Assembly (NCBI GenBank): GCA_049487715.1
Contig: CP150550.1
Location: 682,001 to 746,000 of the forward strand
From: Pycnococcus provasolii
Lineage: Eukaryota > Chlorophyta > Pseudoscourfieldiophyceae > Pseudoscourfieldiales
Length of the DNA stretch: 64,000 nucleotides
Direction of reading: 5' to 3'
Positions 44,640 to 54,349 of the stretch are shown here, one piece after another. Every line of letters begins with the position of its first letter. Within the stretch, counting starts at the first letter, position 1. A model generated the notes under the pieces. It did not search any database and was not told where the DNA came from. It saw nothing but the letters and a program-made list of their open reading frames with translations. A program made the position numbers and the translations under genes.

Positions 44640-44742
44640 TTCTAAAGAAGTAAAAAGAAAAGGTGGAGTGTTACAAATTAACTTTCTTTCCTTTTTGTTT
44701 AAAAAAAAGGGTCAAACAATCAATGCTACATTTTACGTATCG
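44640..44742. other. Short convergent 3' spacer
   Basis: About 100 AT-rich bases lie between the stops of eIF2B-alpha and Aquarius. Nothing is seen apart from T- and A-rich runs compatible with 3' ends. Confidence 0.6.
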
Positions 44743-47700
44743 TCATTCTTTGTCGGCATCATCTCCGCCGCCAACGAGCTTGGCGCACGAGTTTGTCACG
44801 AGCTCGGCGAGCGCATTCACATGCTCGACAAAGAACGGGCGAGGGATGGGTTGGCACATGCGGCGTGACATCTCGGATACCTTCTCCGTGGGAATGAGCG
44901 CGAGCTTCGATGGCCGCGTGTTGAACTTGTCCATCGCAGGCTTCCACTCCGCCACGTCGCGAAAGAGATCGAATTTTCCAAAGACGTAAAGTCCAAGGCG
45001 AGCACGAGACAGCGCAACCACGAGGCGGCGCACGTCGCGAACGTAGCCGACGGACTTGGTTCGCACGAGCGATACCAGCACAAAGTCGCTCTGCTGGCCT
45101 TGAAATCGATCCACCGTCGAAATGGCGCGTGGGCGCCCAAACAGAGGGTGCTGCGCACACCTCCTTGCCACGACGTCCTCGAGCAGATCGCGCTGACCCA
45201 CGTACGTTGTCAGCAGGACGATCGACTCTCTCGGATATCCGATCATTCTCATGTACATGTACGTGGCGACGACGTACTCCGCCTCCACAAGATTTTGGAC
45301 GTAATGAGGTCGCGGGCACGACTCCTCGCCACCCATGGTCTCCTCGCTTACATCAATGAACTGGTAGTCATGCGCGAATCCAGCATTGGCAAGGTCGTAC
45401 GTGGAGCGCATGCTGCCAGACGACGGCGGCGTACTCTTCTCATCTTCGCAAGCCTTGCACGTATCTAGCGTGCGCAGTCCTGGGGACGTTCCGTAGCGCC
45501 AAGCGTACAAATCGCAGAGCGTCTCCCTAGACCGTCCCTGAAGGTCGAGCGTCACATGCGGGACGCCGAGGCGAACGAGACGTGCGAACAGGCTTACCTC
45601 GAGGTTGCTATAGCTACTCAGCACGTGGTTCTGAACGACGGGAGGCAGCTGGTTGTGATCGCCAATCAGAACGATGCGCTTCAGACGGCTCTGCGGAGCA
45701 TTCCCTCCTGATCCCGCGCCAGTGCTCCGCTGAAGCATCATGGGAATCAACGCGTCAATCTCCGTCACCTGCGCACTCTCCTCCATCACGAGTGTGTCGT
45801 ACTGCCAACCGCTGGCGAGGAAGTCCTTGCGCTTAAGAGCTGCGTGCGTGGTTGTCATAGCAACAACCTTGCTCTGATGCACTAGCAGATAGCTGAGGCG
45901 CTTGCCGTGCGTTGGGAGCACCTCGAACGGTCGGTACTCTTCAAGCTCGTCGAACAGTGTCTTGACGTGATGCTCGTAGCAAGCGCGCGCCTCCTCCAAA
46001 TCCTTGGGCAGCTCCGCAGCACCCGAGAGGAATGAAGCAAAGGGAAACGAGCTCGGCAAAGTCTTCTGTCCCTCAGCCTCTTTCGCGTACTGTTCGAAGG
46101 AACGCGAAACGTGTAAGAGGTGAAATCGCGCGGCACTCTCGCACGTGTAAGCCGCATCTTTTGCGTCGTCCTCAGACATGCCCATCGCAAGCGCAAGGCG
46201 CTCCACCTCGCCGAGAAGTTCGAGTCTTCGCTGCAGTGTGGCGTCCACGCGCCCCGTGTTGCTGAAATCCTCGGAAACGCCCAGGCTACGCTCTCCCGCG
46301 CCAAGTCGTAGAAGGTAGCGTTGTGCGATGGTGTCCTTCACGAAAAGTTTCTGGAAGATGTCATTTAGTGCCGCATTCGAATGCGTCACGATCAGCACAC
46401 GCTCGCGTGGGAAGTTTCGATGCAGGAGGCTCAGTATCTGCACCGCAACATCCGTCTTGCCCGTTCCAGGCGGCCCAACCACGAGGCTAAGGCCGCGCAT
46501 GCAGCCAAGGCGGATGGCATTCACCTGCGCGGGTGAAAAGCGCAGCGATGCATTTGTCGCTGGAGATCCTGCGCTGGGCATCACCCTAACGGCTGTACTC
46601 TGGTCGTCGTCTGACATTCGATCGAATTGGCAGCGAAACGGTGGCGCGGCATTCTTCCATACCGCTCCGTCTGCACCAACAAATTCCACCGACGCAGCCT
46701 CTGGAAAGCTCTCCTTCACATGCTCCGCGTCGACAAACGTGTCGCCAAAATCAAGCTCGTAGCTGCTAGCCTCCTCCGCTAGCGCATCCGGGTGTGCGGC
46801 ATCTGGCGATCCGTATCCGAGAAAAACGTCCTCCAACCACTCTGGCAGGCCGCTCCCGCCCACCGCACGTATCGCCGGGACAGAGGCGTCCGCCTCCATC
46901 TCCGCTGGTGCCAACTGATCGGGTGGAGCGGCAGCTGCGCTGAGCTGCAGCTGATCTTCATTCAGCACGTCCCGCACGCACTCAAGCACGCTCTTGAAAT
47001 TGTTTGCTTCCGGGCTGCGACGAAGTAGCACGTTGAATCCCAGATATGGATTTGCACTGTTCGCTGCCTCCATCGCCTTCATATCCGCATGATATCGAGC
47101 GGCATCCATCGCTATAGCAAATGTGCGTTCGCGACCGGAAGGACCGCTCTCACCTGGCGTGCCACGAAGCATGGAAGCCTCCATGATACCCTCGGTAGAC
47201 ATACGTACGCCTGCGTCATTCGAATCGTTCTTTCGCGGCCGATGTCGCTGAAAGTACTCTGACTGCGAAGTCTGCGCCACGTGGCGAAAGTTGGGCAACG
47301 GATTGCCTTCGGCATCAAAAACCATGAGCACCTCGCCGCCGCGAACATGGCGAACGCCACCATGCCGCTGCAAGTTTGCGTCGCCTGAGGCATCTAAAGT
47401 CAGCATGAACATGGCTTCGTTAGGCCTAATACCATCCCAGTCCGCCATCATCTGGGGAGAGTATTCACGGCGGTCGAAGCTGACCTTCACCTCCAACAGC
47501 ACCAAGCTCGGCTTCGCCTCACCGAGCCGCGGCGCAGCAATATCAACAAGCTTCGGTGTGTCACGCAGCGGGAGCGCCATCCTCGACCAGCCGGGGAAGA
47601 AAGCACAGCTGGAGGAGCCGTTGCGATCGCTTCGGTAGGAAGGCATTCCCAAACGCCGAGCCGTGTCAACGACGTCGCCCTTGATTTCGTAGGTGGATTC

Positions 47701-49755
47701 TAGGCGATGGAGGTGAAAGCAGCGCGTCAGGTAATCCTTAAGCGTGAGATACTGAAGGCTGAGCTGAGGGAGGGGCAGAGGCAGCGCGACGTCTGCATTT
47801 GATGCAACAAGCACTCCAGTACCTTCGTCATCTGCTGCCGTCCCATCGCTTTCGTCCTCGGCGAAATTCGCGGCGTCAAACAGCTCGACCTCGGTGGGGA
47901 AGAGTGGCATCAGGTTGATCGCCTCGACGGCATCCTGTGGTCGAGCGTACCGTCGCACCATACACTCCTCATGGAACGTGCGCTCATCGCAGAAGCTCGG
48001 CGGGGTGCTCGAGGCGAATGCAGTCGAGCTCACGATGCGAAGGCTTGTGCACGTCAGCATCTTCAGCCGCTCGGCGCTGAGCTCACGCAGATGTGCTCGC
48101 AACACCCCTTGCCCTGTAACGTGCTTGACACTCTCGAAGCATAGCGTCGTATCCAGAGGCGCGTAAAGTGGCTTTCTCGCGTGTATGAGCGCTTGCATTT
48201 GCAAAATGGATGCATCATGTCGCCGCCGCACTTCATCTATCGAGAGAGGCTGGTACGTGTGGTCATCCACCTCGAATGCCGATAGTGGCTCAAATGCTAA
48301 CCGCATCTTGGCGAAGAGCGACGCACACGTCAGTGGGCTGCCGTTCGTGCTGGCAGCCAGCGGATGCAGAGCTAGGCGCGCGGCGATCCCTCGATCGTCG
48401 ACAAGCGTGCGCACGTATCGTCTTGTTGCAAGCTGATTGTACAGGCACATGAGCAGCTCAAGGTATCGTGCGCACACCGCGGCAGCATGGGCACCCGGCA
48501 CAGCCGGAGTTGTCGTGGCGGTGGCTGCGTCATCCGCCGCCGCGTTGAGTTCCACCTCGAAGCTGTCGAGCACACCTGCGAGAAATTTCACGTCGTTTGG
48601 AAGGCTCGTGGTGTCCATTTTCTCCTTTGCTTCGCGTGCCAAGAGTTTCTTCCACGCACGCTCCAGCTTGGGGTTGAGTGCAAGCTCAAGCTCCCGACGC
48701 GATTCGCTCATGAGGTGCCACGCAGAGATCGACACGAGCTTGAGCGCTCGTACGCGCACGAACGGCTGCTCGAGAGACGTGAACACGACACCTAGGAAGT
48801 CGAGCAGGGCGTCGCGTTCCACCGCGGCGAGTTCCGAAATTCGTGCCGTAAGGGCGATAGCTGCGCTGAAGAAGACGTCGAATCGTTTCTCGCCATCTGC
48901 TTCGTTCGCGTGCACCCAAGCCCAAGCGGGCACCCCGCTGTGTCGCTTCTCGCACACCAGCGCGGCGATGGATAGGACGTGTTCGTCTGACACGACTGCA
49001 TCAGTCTCCGTTGGGAGCGTTGGCTGAAGGAACGCCTCAAGGTATCGAGTAGCGTCGAGGACAGAGCGCCGTCGTCGAGACGGAGTGGGCATATTTTTTG
49101 GCCCTCCCCCGACGAGTTCGCGGTGGTACACGTCGCGAACGAGCTCGTCGTCTCGCGCAATGGAAGCGGAGGATGACGCCTCGCCGACGGCCCACCGTTC
49201 CGCCGCAAGGCTCATGAGCGGGTCATCGGCAAGTCGGCGCAGCGACACTCCTGGCATTGCCGCATTTCCTGCGGCCCTCGCGGCGGCGTGCGCGACGATG
49301 TCGACGGCGTCGGCGTTCGCGCCGACGTTCTCATCGTCGTCGTCGGTCGGCGGTCGTGATGTTGACTTTTGCGACTTCTGATTGCGCGCCCCGGGGGGTG
49401 CGTCGTTGTCCCGCGCACGCTTTCGTGCTGATGAATGCTTCCTTTCATTCAAGGCTGGCGTACCAGAAGTGTCACCACCATTACCAGTCGCCGTAGCGGG
49501 CACCACGTCGATAGGGGCTCCTGCGGCGGCTGCGGCGACCATCATGTCCGCAGACACATTCACATTCTTGTGAGACGAATGAGACTGAGCTTTTCGAGAT
49601 GAGGCAGACGACTTCGCAGACGAAGTCAAATTCGACGATCGAGGATTCTTCGCAGAAGCAGGAACAGAAGCAGGATGTTCAGCAGGAGCTTCCAAGGAAG
49701 GCTGTGTATTCGACTTCTGATTGGATACGCTACGAGACGAGCGGCGCGGCGGCAT
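44743..49755 (-). CDS. AQR: Aquarius (intron-binding spliceosomal RNA helicase, SF1)
   Basis: The product has 1,670 residues from the ATG at 49755 (MPPRRSSRS). Residues ~1-170 are disordered and basic/Ser-rich. The N-terminal armadillo-like region follows (~200-600; RYLEAFLQP-like, SNADVALPLPLPQLSLQYLTLKDYLTR). The helicase core starts near residue 1085: GLSLVVGPPGTGKTDVAVQI (Walker A), LIVTHSNAALNDIFQKL (Ia), LLRLGAGERSLGVSEDFSNT, LVMEESAQVTEIDALIP (II), IVLIGDHNQLPPVVQN (III), ISTVDRFQGQQSDFVLVSLV (V) and RRLVVALSRARLGLYVFGK (VI). The RLGxGE and SEDFSxxGRV segments are specific to Aquarius within the UPF1-like group. It acts in the spliceosome as part of the intron-binding complex. It presumably serves the few introns of this genome. 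Human AQR has ~1,485 residues. Confidence 0.93.
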   Translation of the reverse strand: MPPRRSSRSVSNQKSNTQPSLEAPAEHPASVPASAKNPRSSNLTSSAKSSASSRKAQSHSSHKNVNVSADMMVAAAAAGAPIDVVPATATGNGGDTSGTPALNERKHSSARKRARDNDAPPGARNQKSQKSTSRPPTDDDDENVGANADAVDIVAHAAARAAGNAAMPGVSLRRLADDPLMSLAAERWAVGEASSSASIARDDELVRDVYHRELVGGGPKNMPTPSRRRRSVLDATRYLEAFLQPTLPTETDAVVSDEHVLSIAALVCEKRHSGVPAWAWVHANEADGEKRFDVFFSAAIALTARISELAAVERDALLDFLGVVFTSLEQPFVRVRALKLVSISAWHLMSESRRELELALNPKLERAWKKLLAREAKEKMDTTSLPNDVKFLAGVLDSFEVELNAAADDAATATTTPAVPGAHAAAVCARYLELLMCLYNQLATRRYVRTLVDDRGIAARLALHPLAASTNGSPLTCASLFAKMRLAFEPLSAFEVDDHTYQPLSIDEVRRRHDASILQMQALIHARKPLYAPLDTTLCFESVKHVTGQGVLRAHLRELSAERLKMLTCTSLRIVSSTAFASSTPPSFCDERTFHEECMVRRYARPQDAVEAINLMPLFPTEVELFDAANFAEDESDGTAADDEGTGVLVASNADVALPLPLPQLSLQYLTLKDYLTRCFHLHRLESTYEIKGDVVDTARRLGMPSYRSDRNGSSSCAFFPGWSRMALPLRDTPKLVDIAAPRLGEAKPSLVLLEVKVSFDRREYSPQMMADWDGIRPNEAMFMLTLDASGDANLQRHGGVRHVRGGEVLMVFDAEGNPLPNFRHVAQTSQSEYFQRHRPRKNDSNDAGVRMSTEGIMEASMLRGTPGESGPSGRERTFAIAMDAARYHADMKAMEAANSANPYLGFNVLLRRSPEANNFKSVLECVRDVLNEDQLQLSAAAAPPDQLAPAEMEADASVPAIRAVGGSGLPEWLEDVFLGYGSPDAAHPDALAEEASSYELDFGDTFVDAEHVKESFPEAASVEFVGADGAVWKNAAPPFRCQFDRMSDDDQSTAVRVMPSAGSPATNASLRFSPAQVNAIRLGCMRGLSLVVGPPGTGKTDVAVQILSLLHRNFPRERVLIVTHSNAALNDIFQKLFVKDTIAQRYLLRLGAGERSLGVSEDFSNTGRVDATLQRRLELLGEVERLALAMGMSEDDAKDAAYTCESAARFHLLHVSRSFEQYAKEAEGQKTLPSSFPFASFLSGAAELPKDLEEARACYEHHVKTLFDELEEYRPFEVLPTHGKRLSYLLVHQSKVVAMTTTHAALKRKDFLASGWQYDTLVMEESAQVTEIDALIPMMLQRSTGAGSGGNAPQSRLKRIVLIGDHNQLPPVVQNHVLSSYSNLEVSLFARLVRLGVPHVTLDLQGRSRETLCDLYAWRYGTSPGLRTLDTCKACEDEKSTPPSSGSMRSTYDLANAGFAHDYQFIDVSEETMGGEESCPRPHYVQNLVEAEYVVATYMYMRMIGYPRESIVLLTTYVGQRDLLEDVVARRCAQHPLFGRPRAISTVDRFQGQQSDFVLVSLVRTKSVGYVRDVRRLVVALSRARLGLYVFGKFDLFRDVAEWKPAMDKFNTRPSKLALIPTEKVSEMSRRMCQPIPRPFFVEHVNALAELVTNSCAKLVGGGDDADKE

Positions 49756-49845
49756 AGTGTATCTATGGAAACCCAAGCCAATACACTTGAGGCTGTCTGT
49801 CTGTTGAGGCAGACGTGCTAGCACGACGCCCTGGCGGCGGCGGCG

Positions 49846-49892
49846 CCCTAACCCTAACCCTAAACCCTAAACCCTAACCTCTAAACCCTAAC
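49846..49892. repeat. Interstitial telomere-like repeat (mixed CCCTAA / CCCTAAA)
   Basis: About seven units, mixing CCCTAA (TTAGGG type) with CCCTAAA (plant TTTAGGG type) and one CCTCTAAA variant. It begins 90 bases upstream of the Aquarius ATG. Confidence 0.9.
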
Positions 49893-49958
49893 GGGGAACA
49901 AGGTAAGGTGTCCTCCTTGTATGTGAAAAGATTAGGGAACCCTACGCTACCCACCTCG

Positions 49959-50019
49959 CTAACCCTAACATAGACTATTCATAAAACCCTAACCCGCTAA
50001 CCCTAAGGTTAAGGTTAGG
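49959..50019. repeat. Scattered telomere words in both orientations
   Basis: GCTAACCCTAAC, AAAACCCTAACCCGCTAACCC, then TAAGGTTAAGGTTAGG on the same strand: telomere-like words in one orientation run directly into degenerate words in the other, separated by an ATAGACTAT word. Confidence 0.8.
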
Positions 50020-50163
50020 CCGCGGGAAAGGTCTCCTCCCTTTGACCCTTTCGCGCGCGCGTCCCAATTCCCAAATACTTCTTCCCCAGAGAAGAGACCC
50101 TTAAGGGCACATGCGTTGATCCAGCCTTAAGTGCTTGGAAGAATGGTCGCTGCATCCATAATA

Positions 50164-53100
50164 ATGAACGCTCCTCCTTCTGCTACTGCTACTGCTACTG
50201 CTATGTATTCGCCTTCATCCTCCTATATTAGACTCAGACGCTTGCAACAGTTGTGCACTGCCTTATAAGTGCGATGCCCTGGTGTTCGTCGCGGGTGTCG
50301 ACTCCACCGACGATGTCGCGGCAAGACAAGTACTCACTTGGCTACTCATGGGCGCGGCCGCACGAGACGTACTGGACGTAGCGAGACTGCCGACTTCATT
50401 AGAGGGTGTCGTCGTGTGCGTGTATCCAGACGGCGCGGCCATATACGTCTCGCGCGAAGGATACGACGTTATCGCGCCAACCACCTTCGGCGGACAGTGG
50501 GAAAACGTCGCCGTCTACTGCCCAAGCGCAGACGTCGAGGACAACCCAGACGACGCAGAGGAACACAAGGTGGCGAGCTTCGTGCAGATGCTTGCAGGGC
50601 GTGAACGCCTCGGTTTTGCAACGGCGCCAAAAAAAACGTCAAAGAAAACGTCCGCAAAAGAACCCGCGGCCGCCGGCGGACTCAAGAACGAGGTGGAGCG
50701 CTGGCCGCTCGTGCAGGCGTACGGTCTCGAGGGTGTCGGAAGGCCGGGCTTCCTTACCATGAGCCACACACTCGTCGACATCTCCGAGCCAATACGAGAG
50801 CAGTGCTACTCGGAGCTTGACGCGCACACAGTCCGTGTTATGCTGTCCAACGCCTGCGTGTTGCTCGGCAAGCACGCACGCGAATTATTCGCACTTCTCG
50901 ACGCAAAGCTGCCACCAGACCGTGAACACCTTACTGAAAAGCAGGTGGGAGAGCCGATTGTTAGCTTCTTCGCTTACGGCAGCCTCCGTCCACCGCCTGA
51001 GTGTGGACGCCTTCTCACCATGGGACCACGGTGCGCCGCGGGCATTCACACAAACTCCGAGGCGGACTCGCCAGGGAATGCTGCTCAGGTGCCAATCTGC
51101 ACGCTCGGGTCAGACGGACAGCGCGCTCTGCATGCGGTGCTCGAGGCTGCCGACCCCCGCAGCCCACTGCGCTGCGCTCGCACCTTCTTCCTCGCTTCTG
51201 GATCACTTGCATCCGCCGCCGCGGCGCACGAGCTTCTCAGCGCCGAGGTTGCTGATGAGGCTCTCGAGGAAGCACGCGATGCCGACGATAGCGCAGACAA
51301 AGCTCGCACGTACGGCGCGGACGACCTCGTACTACTCATGCGGCTGTACTGCGCGCTGCGTGAAGCGTGCCTCGCGGCTATCTCACACTTTGCCACCTCT
51401 CCCGAAGCCACGGCACGCTCGGCACGTCATGTCGCGCTCGAGACGCTGGCTCAAAGTGCAGCGATGCGGGGCATTCCGCTCGTGGGAGATGACGGCGACA
51501 CCAGCGCCCTGCGTTCGCGAGTCAAATTCGCGCTCTGGGCGGGCGACCACGCGAACAACGCCTTCGCTAACCCAGCCCAGGGCTCGCGACAAATTAAGGT
51601 TTGCCGCATTGCATTGCACGACATCACGTCTCTCGACGGCGAGGCGTTGCTTGGGGCACTCGTGTACGCAGACTCGTTCGTCGAGCACGACGGGCAGGTC
51701 GCACTGCTCACGGAGCATGTACCACTCTTCACGAGCTATCTCCAGAGTGGTGGCGAGGAACGTCTCAACCGCCAGCTCGCGCGAAGCCTAAAGGCGATTT
51801 CGTCCATGCGCAAGCCAAGCTCTACACTCGGCGAGCGTACAAATCTCGGCGGCTCGACGTCGGAGCAAGTTGCGAACAATCGCCTGGCGTCGAAGCGCGA
51901 TACGCTCGGCCGTGCACTCTTCGACGGATCCGAACCATGTTCGCTTTGGTGCGGAGGAGGCCTGTGCCTGCCCATCGCCTTGCAAGGACAGCTCATTGCA
52001 TTTCGCTACGGCCTCGGATTCTTTGATTGCCCGCATCACGCTCCGATCGTTCTCTGCTTTCAGGGAGCTGCCGAGGAGGTTAGGGATGCCGATACTGGAT
52101 TTAGCTGTCGCATTCTAGCTGTGTACGTGTGCGGCCTTGGAGAAGATGGCCAGACTGAGATTGACGACCCACGTGACCAACTTGGCCCTTACATCGCGCT
52201 ACAAGTGGAGCAGCCACCGTATGCCGCCCTTGGCGGAGCGCCCTTCGTTTATCTCCCTCTTGGATCCTTCACGCGTTCCGCTCAGCGGATCATGCAGCGC
52301 GAGACGTTACCGACATGGAAGGAGGCGGCGCTGCAGTTCGACATTCCGTACACCGTCGTTGACTATGCAAGGATGCCAGATTCGTTCGCGGAGATGATGC
52401 CTCTTGTGCAGCAGAGCGCAGTAAATGAGGACGACCTGTCCACCCTAACTCCGGCGAAAGACGGCATCTTGAAGGCACTCGATTTCAGCGAGACTTCTCT
52501 TGATCGTACAGCCTGCATTCCCGATGAGCTGGAGCACGTGGTGACTCAGCTTGAGCAGCGAGCCATGCGCCCAGTCGCGGACGGTGGCACGAACGACGGC
52601 GACGACTCACGCACGATTCGACTCGTGCCGCTATTTGGCTTGCCCGGCGCACACCACGAGAACGTTGCTGCGAGCATTGTACGTTATGCCGGGGACTCAG
52701 CGCACGTGCATGTGAGCCTTTACCCGCTCGACGCGCCAATTTGCCCCAATGAAGCGACACTAGGTGCTCTGCTCGACTCGGCTGTTGATGCATTTGCATG
52801 CAAGGCGGCGGATAGTTCCAATCGCTTTGCCTTGATCGCGCTACCTTCATACGTCGATGCTGCATGGCTTTACCGCATGCTTTGCACGGAGGCTGAAACA
52901 CGACATCCTGGCGTCTTTTCAATCCTCGGCGGTATAACTACCGTGCACACGGACTCTGTGACAGCCAGACGTGGAACGGCGGCGGCGGCATTCCGGCGCG
53001 GATTGTTCATCCGCCACCGCGGCTTTACTCCGGGTGCGTTGGAGCAGCTAAACAGCCGCTACGTGCGCTCTGTTGTTTCGATCGAGCCAAGTGCGTCTGC

Positions 53101-54184
53101 ATCCGGTGGTCGCGCCACGAGCCGTCCCTTTTCCGCTCGACCAGCTAGCGCTCGGGTGAATGCACGAAGTACCAATGGTAGCGCGAAAGCTTCAGATTCC
53201 ACTGATTCCGCAAAAAGTGCTGAGTCGGCATTGCTTGCAGACGTCAACGATGCGATTGCGTGGCAAGACGATCCCACCCGACTCGTCGTGAGGTGCGTTT
53301 TCTCAGGGGGCCAGCGTGGTAGTCTGCTCGCCGCCAATGTCGTTGATGCATGGCAAGATCTTATCACTGGGCGCTCGGACGCATCGGACCTGGCTGCGCT
53401 ACGCAGTGAAAGCGCACCAAGCCTTACGGTTGGAATCAGGCCTGAGATTGGCCGGTGGATTCCGGATCCGCGATTTGCGCCCATAGCTGTGCACGTTCGC
53501 GCCGTGGGCGATGTGGACACCACAATACTCTGCGAAAAGCTTGCAGGCCTTTCGCACGTGCTCACTTGTGATCAGCCTGCATCCTTTGCCCTTGCTGTGG
53601 ACCTTGAGGAACGTCAAGTTTCACCAAAGCTCGTTCTTGACGTGCACGGTTTCGTTCGACACAATTCCACGACACGTTCGGACCCTGGGCAGTCGACTGT
53701 ATTGCAGATCTTAGGTTCAGGCTCGGACATCCTGACAGTCCCATGTGCATGGCTTGGCGAACTCACGGCACGCCAGGCATGCAGTGGCTTACCCGACATT
53801 GTCGCTTCATCTTCACCCGGTTTGGATATAGTTGTAAGATGCATCGGCTTGGACATCAACGACGTCCAGCGTACAGTCTTGGCCTCTGGTATTCCACCGC
53901 CGCCGATGGCGAACGAACGACTCACTGCTCGGGATCTGAGCGCGAAGGAGGTGGCTCACGTGAAGAAACATGTCGTCAACGATGCCGCGCGATTTCCTTT
54001 GCCGGACGATGTTGTTTTTGACGGCGTGAGCTACCGCGACTGCTTCGGTGATGTCCTTCCCGATCACCCGAGCCTCGGCGAGGCACTTGCTGCATTTGCC
54101 GAGGAGAAGAACGACTTGGCTCGCGCCGAAAATGCGAGTGCGCGGGAGGCCAATGCGGGCATCCAGAAGCTTCGCCTGGCTTAA
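50164..54184 (+). CDS. DNAAF9: DNAAF9 / Shulin, dynein axonemal assembly factor (C20orf194 family), with a frame break near its start
   Basis: The main frame is open from 50168 to 54184 and encodes ~1,300 residues of the C20orf194/DNAAF9 family: LVFVAGVDSTDDVAARQVL, HKVASFVQMLAGRERLGFAT, VERWPLVQAYGLEGVGRPGF, LTMSHTLVDISEPI, and QVGEPIVSFFAYG. The Tetrahymena homologue Shulin packages and inhibits outer-arm dynein before transport into cilia, so this supports a flagellate. The main frame has no ATG at its start. The ATG at 50164, in the preceding frame, encodes MNAPPSATATATAMYSPSSS then YIRLRRLQQLCTAL before TAA (50266), and that end looks like the family's N-terminal helix. One base too many near 50260, a +1 frameshift, or a 46-nt intron (50205-50250) would join them. 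Residues ~945-990 are Ser/Ala-rich and disordered. Confidence 0.85.
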
Positions 54185-54349
54185 AATTTTTGAAAGAACG
54201 ATTTTGATTTTGTAAAGCTTACGACTTTGTTTTTACTCGAGAACATGTGCAACAACGCGCTGCTGAATGGCGCCGCTGAATGGTGTGAATGGACGACCAT
54301 TGGACGAAGTAAATTGTATTACTTTACTGAATGAGTGAACTTAGTTTTT
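54185..54349. other. Convergent 3' spacer
   Basis: The spacer lies between the DNAAF9 and coiled-coil genes. It carries the second copy of the element found at 39766-39847. Confidence 0.6.
54262..54345 (+). repeat. Copy 2 of the shared convergent-spacer element
   Basis: It contains AATGGACGACCATTGGACGA, then AGTAAATTGTATTAC and TGAATGAGTGAA, aligned with 39766-39847. As in copy 1, a preceding CTGAATGG/CTCAATGG word extends the similarity to the left. Confidence 0.8.

Larger units (their letters stand above)
49756..50163. other. Divergent promoter spacer between Aquarius and DNAAF9
   Basis: This 0.4-kb spacer holds the densest telomere-word content of the window (49846-49892 and 49959-50019), in both strand orientations at the second site. 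The rest holds no recognised motif. Confidence 0.6.
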
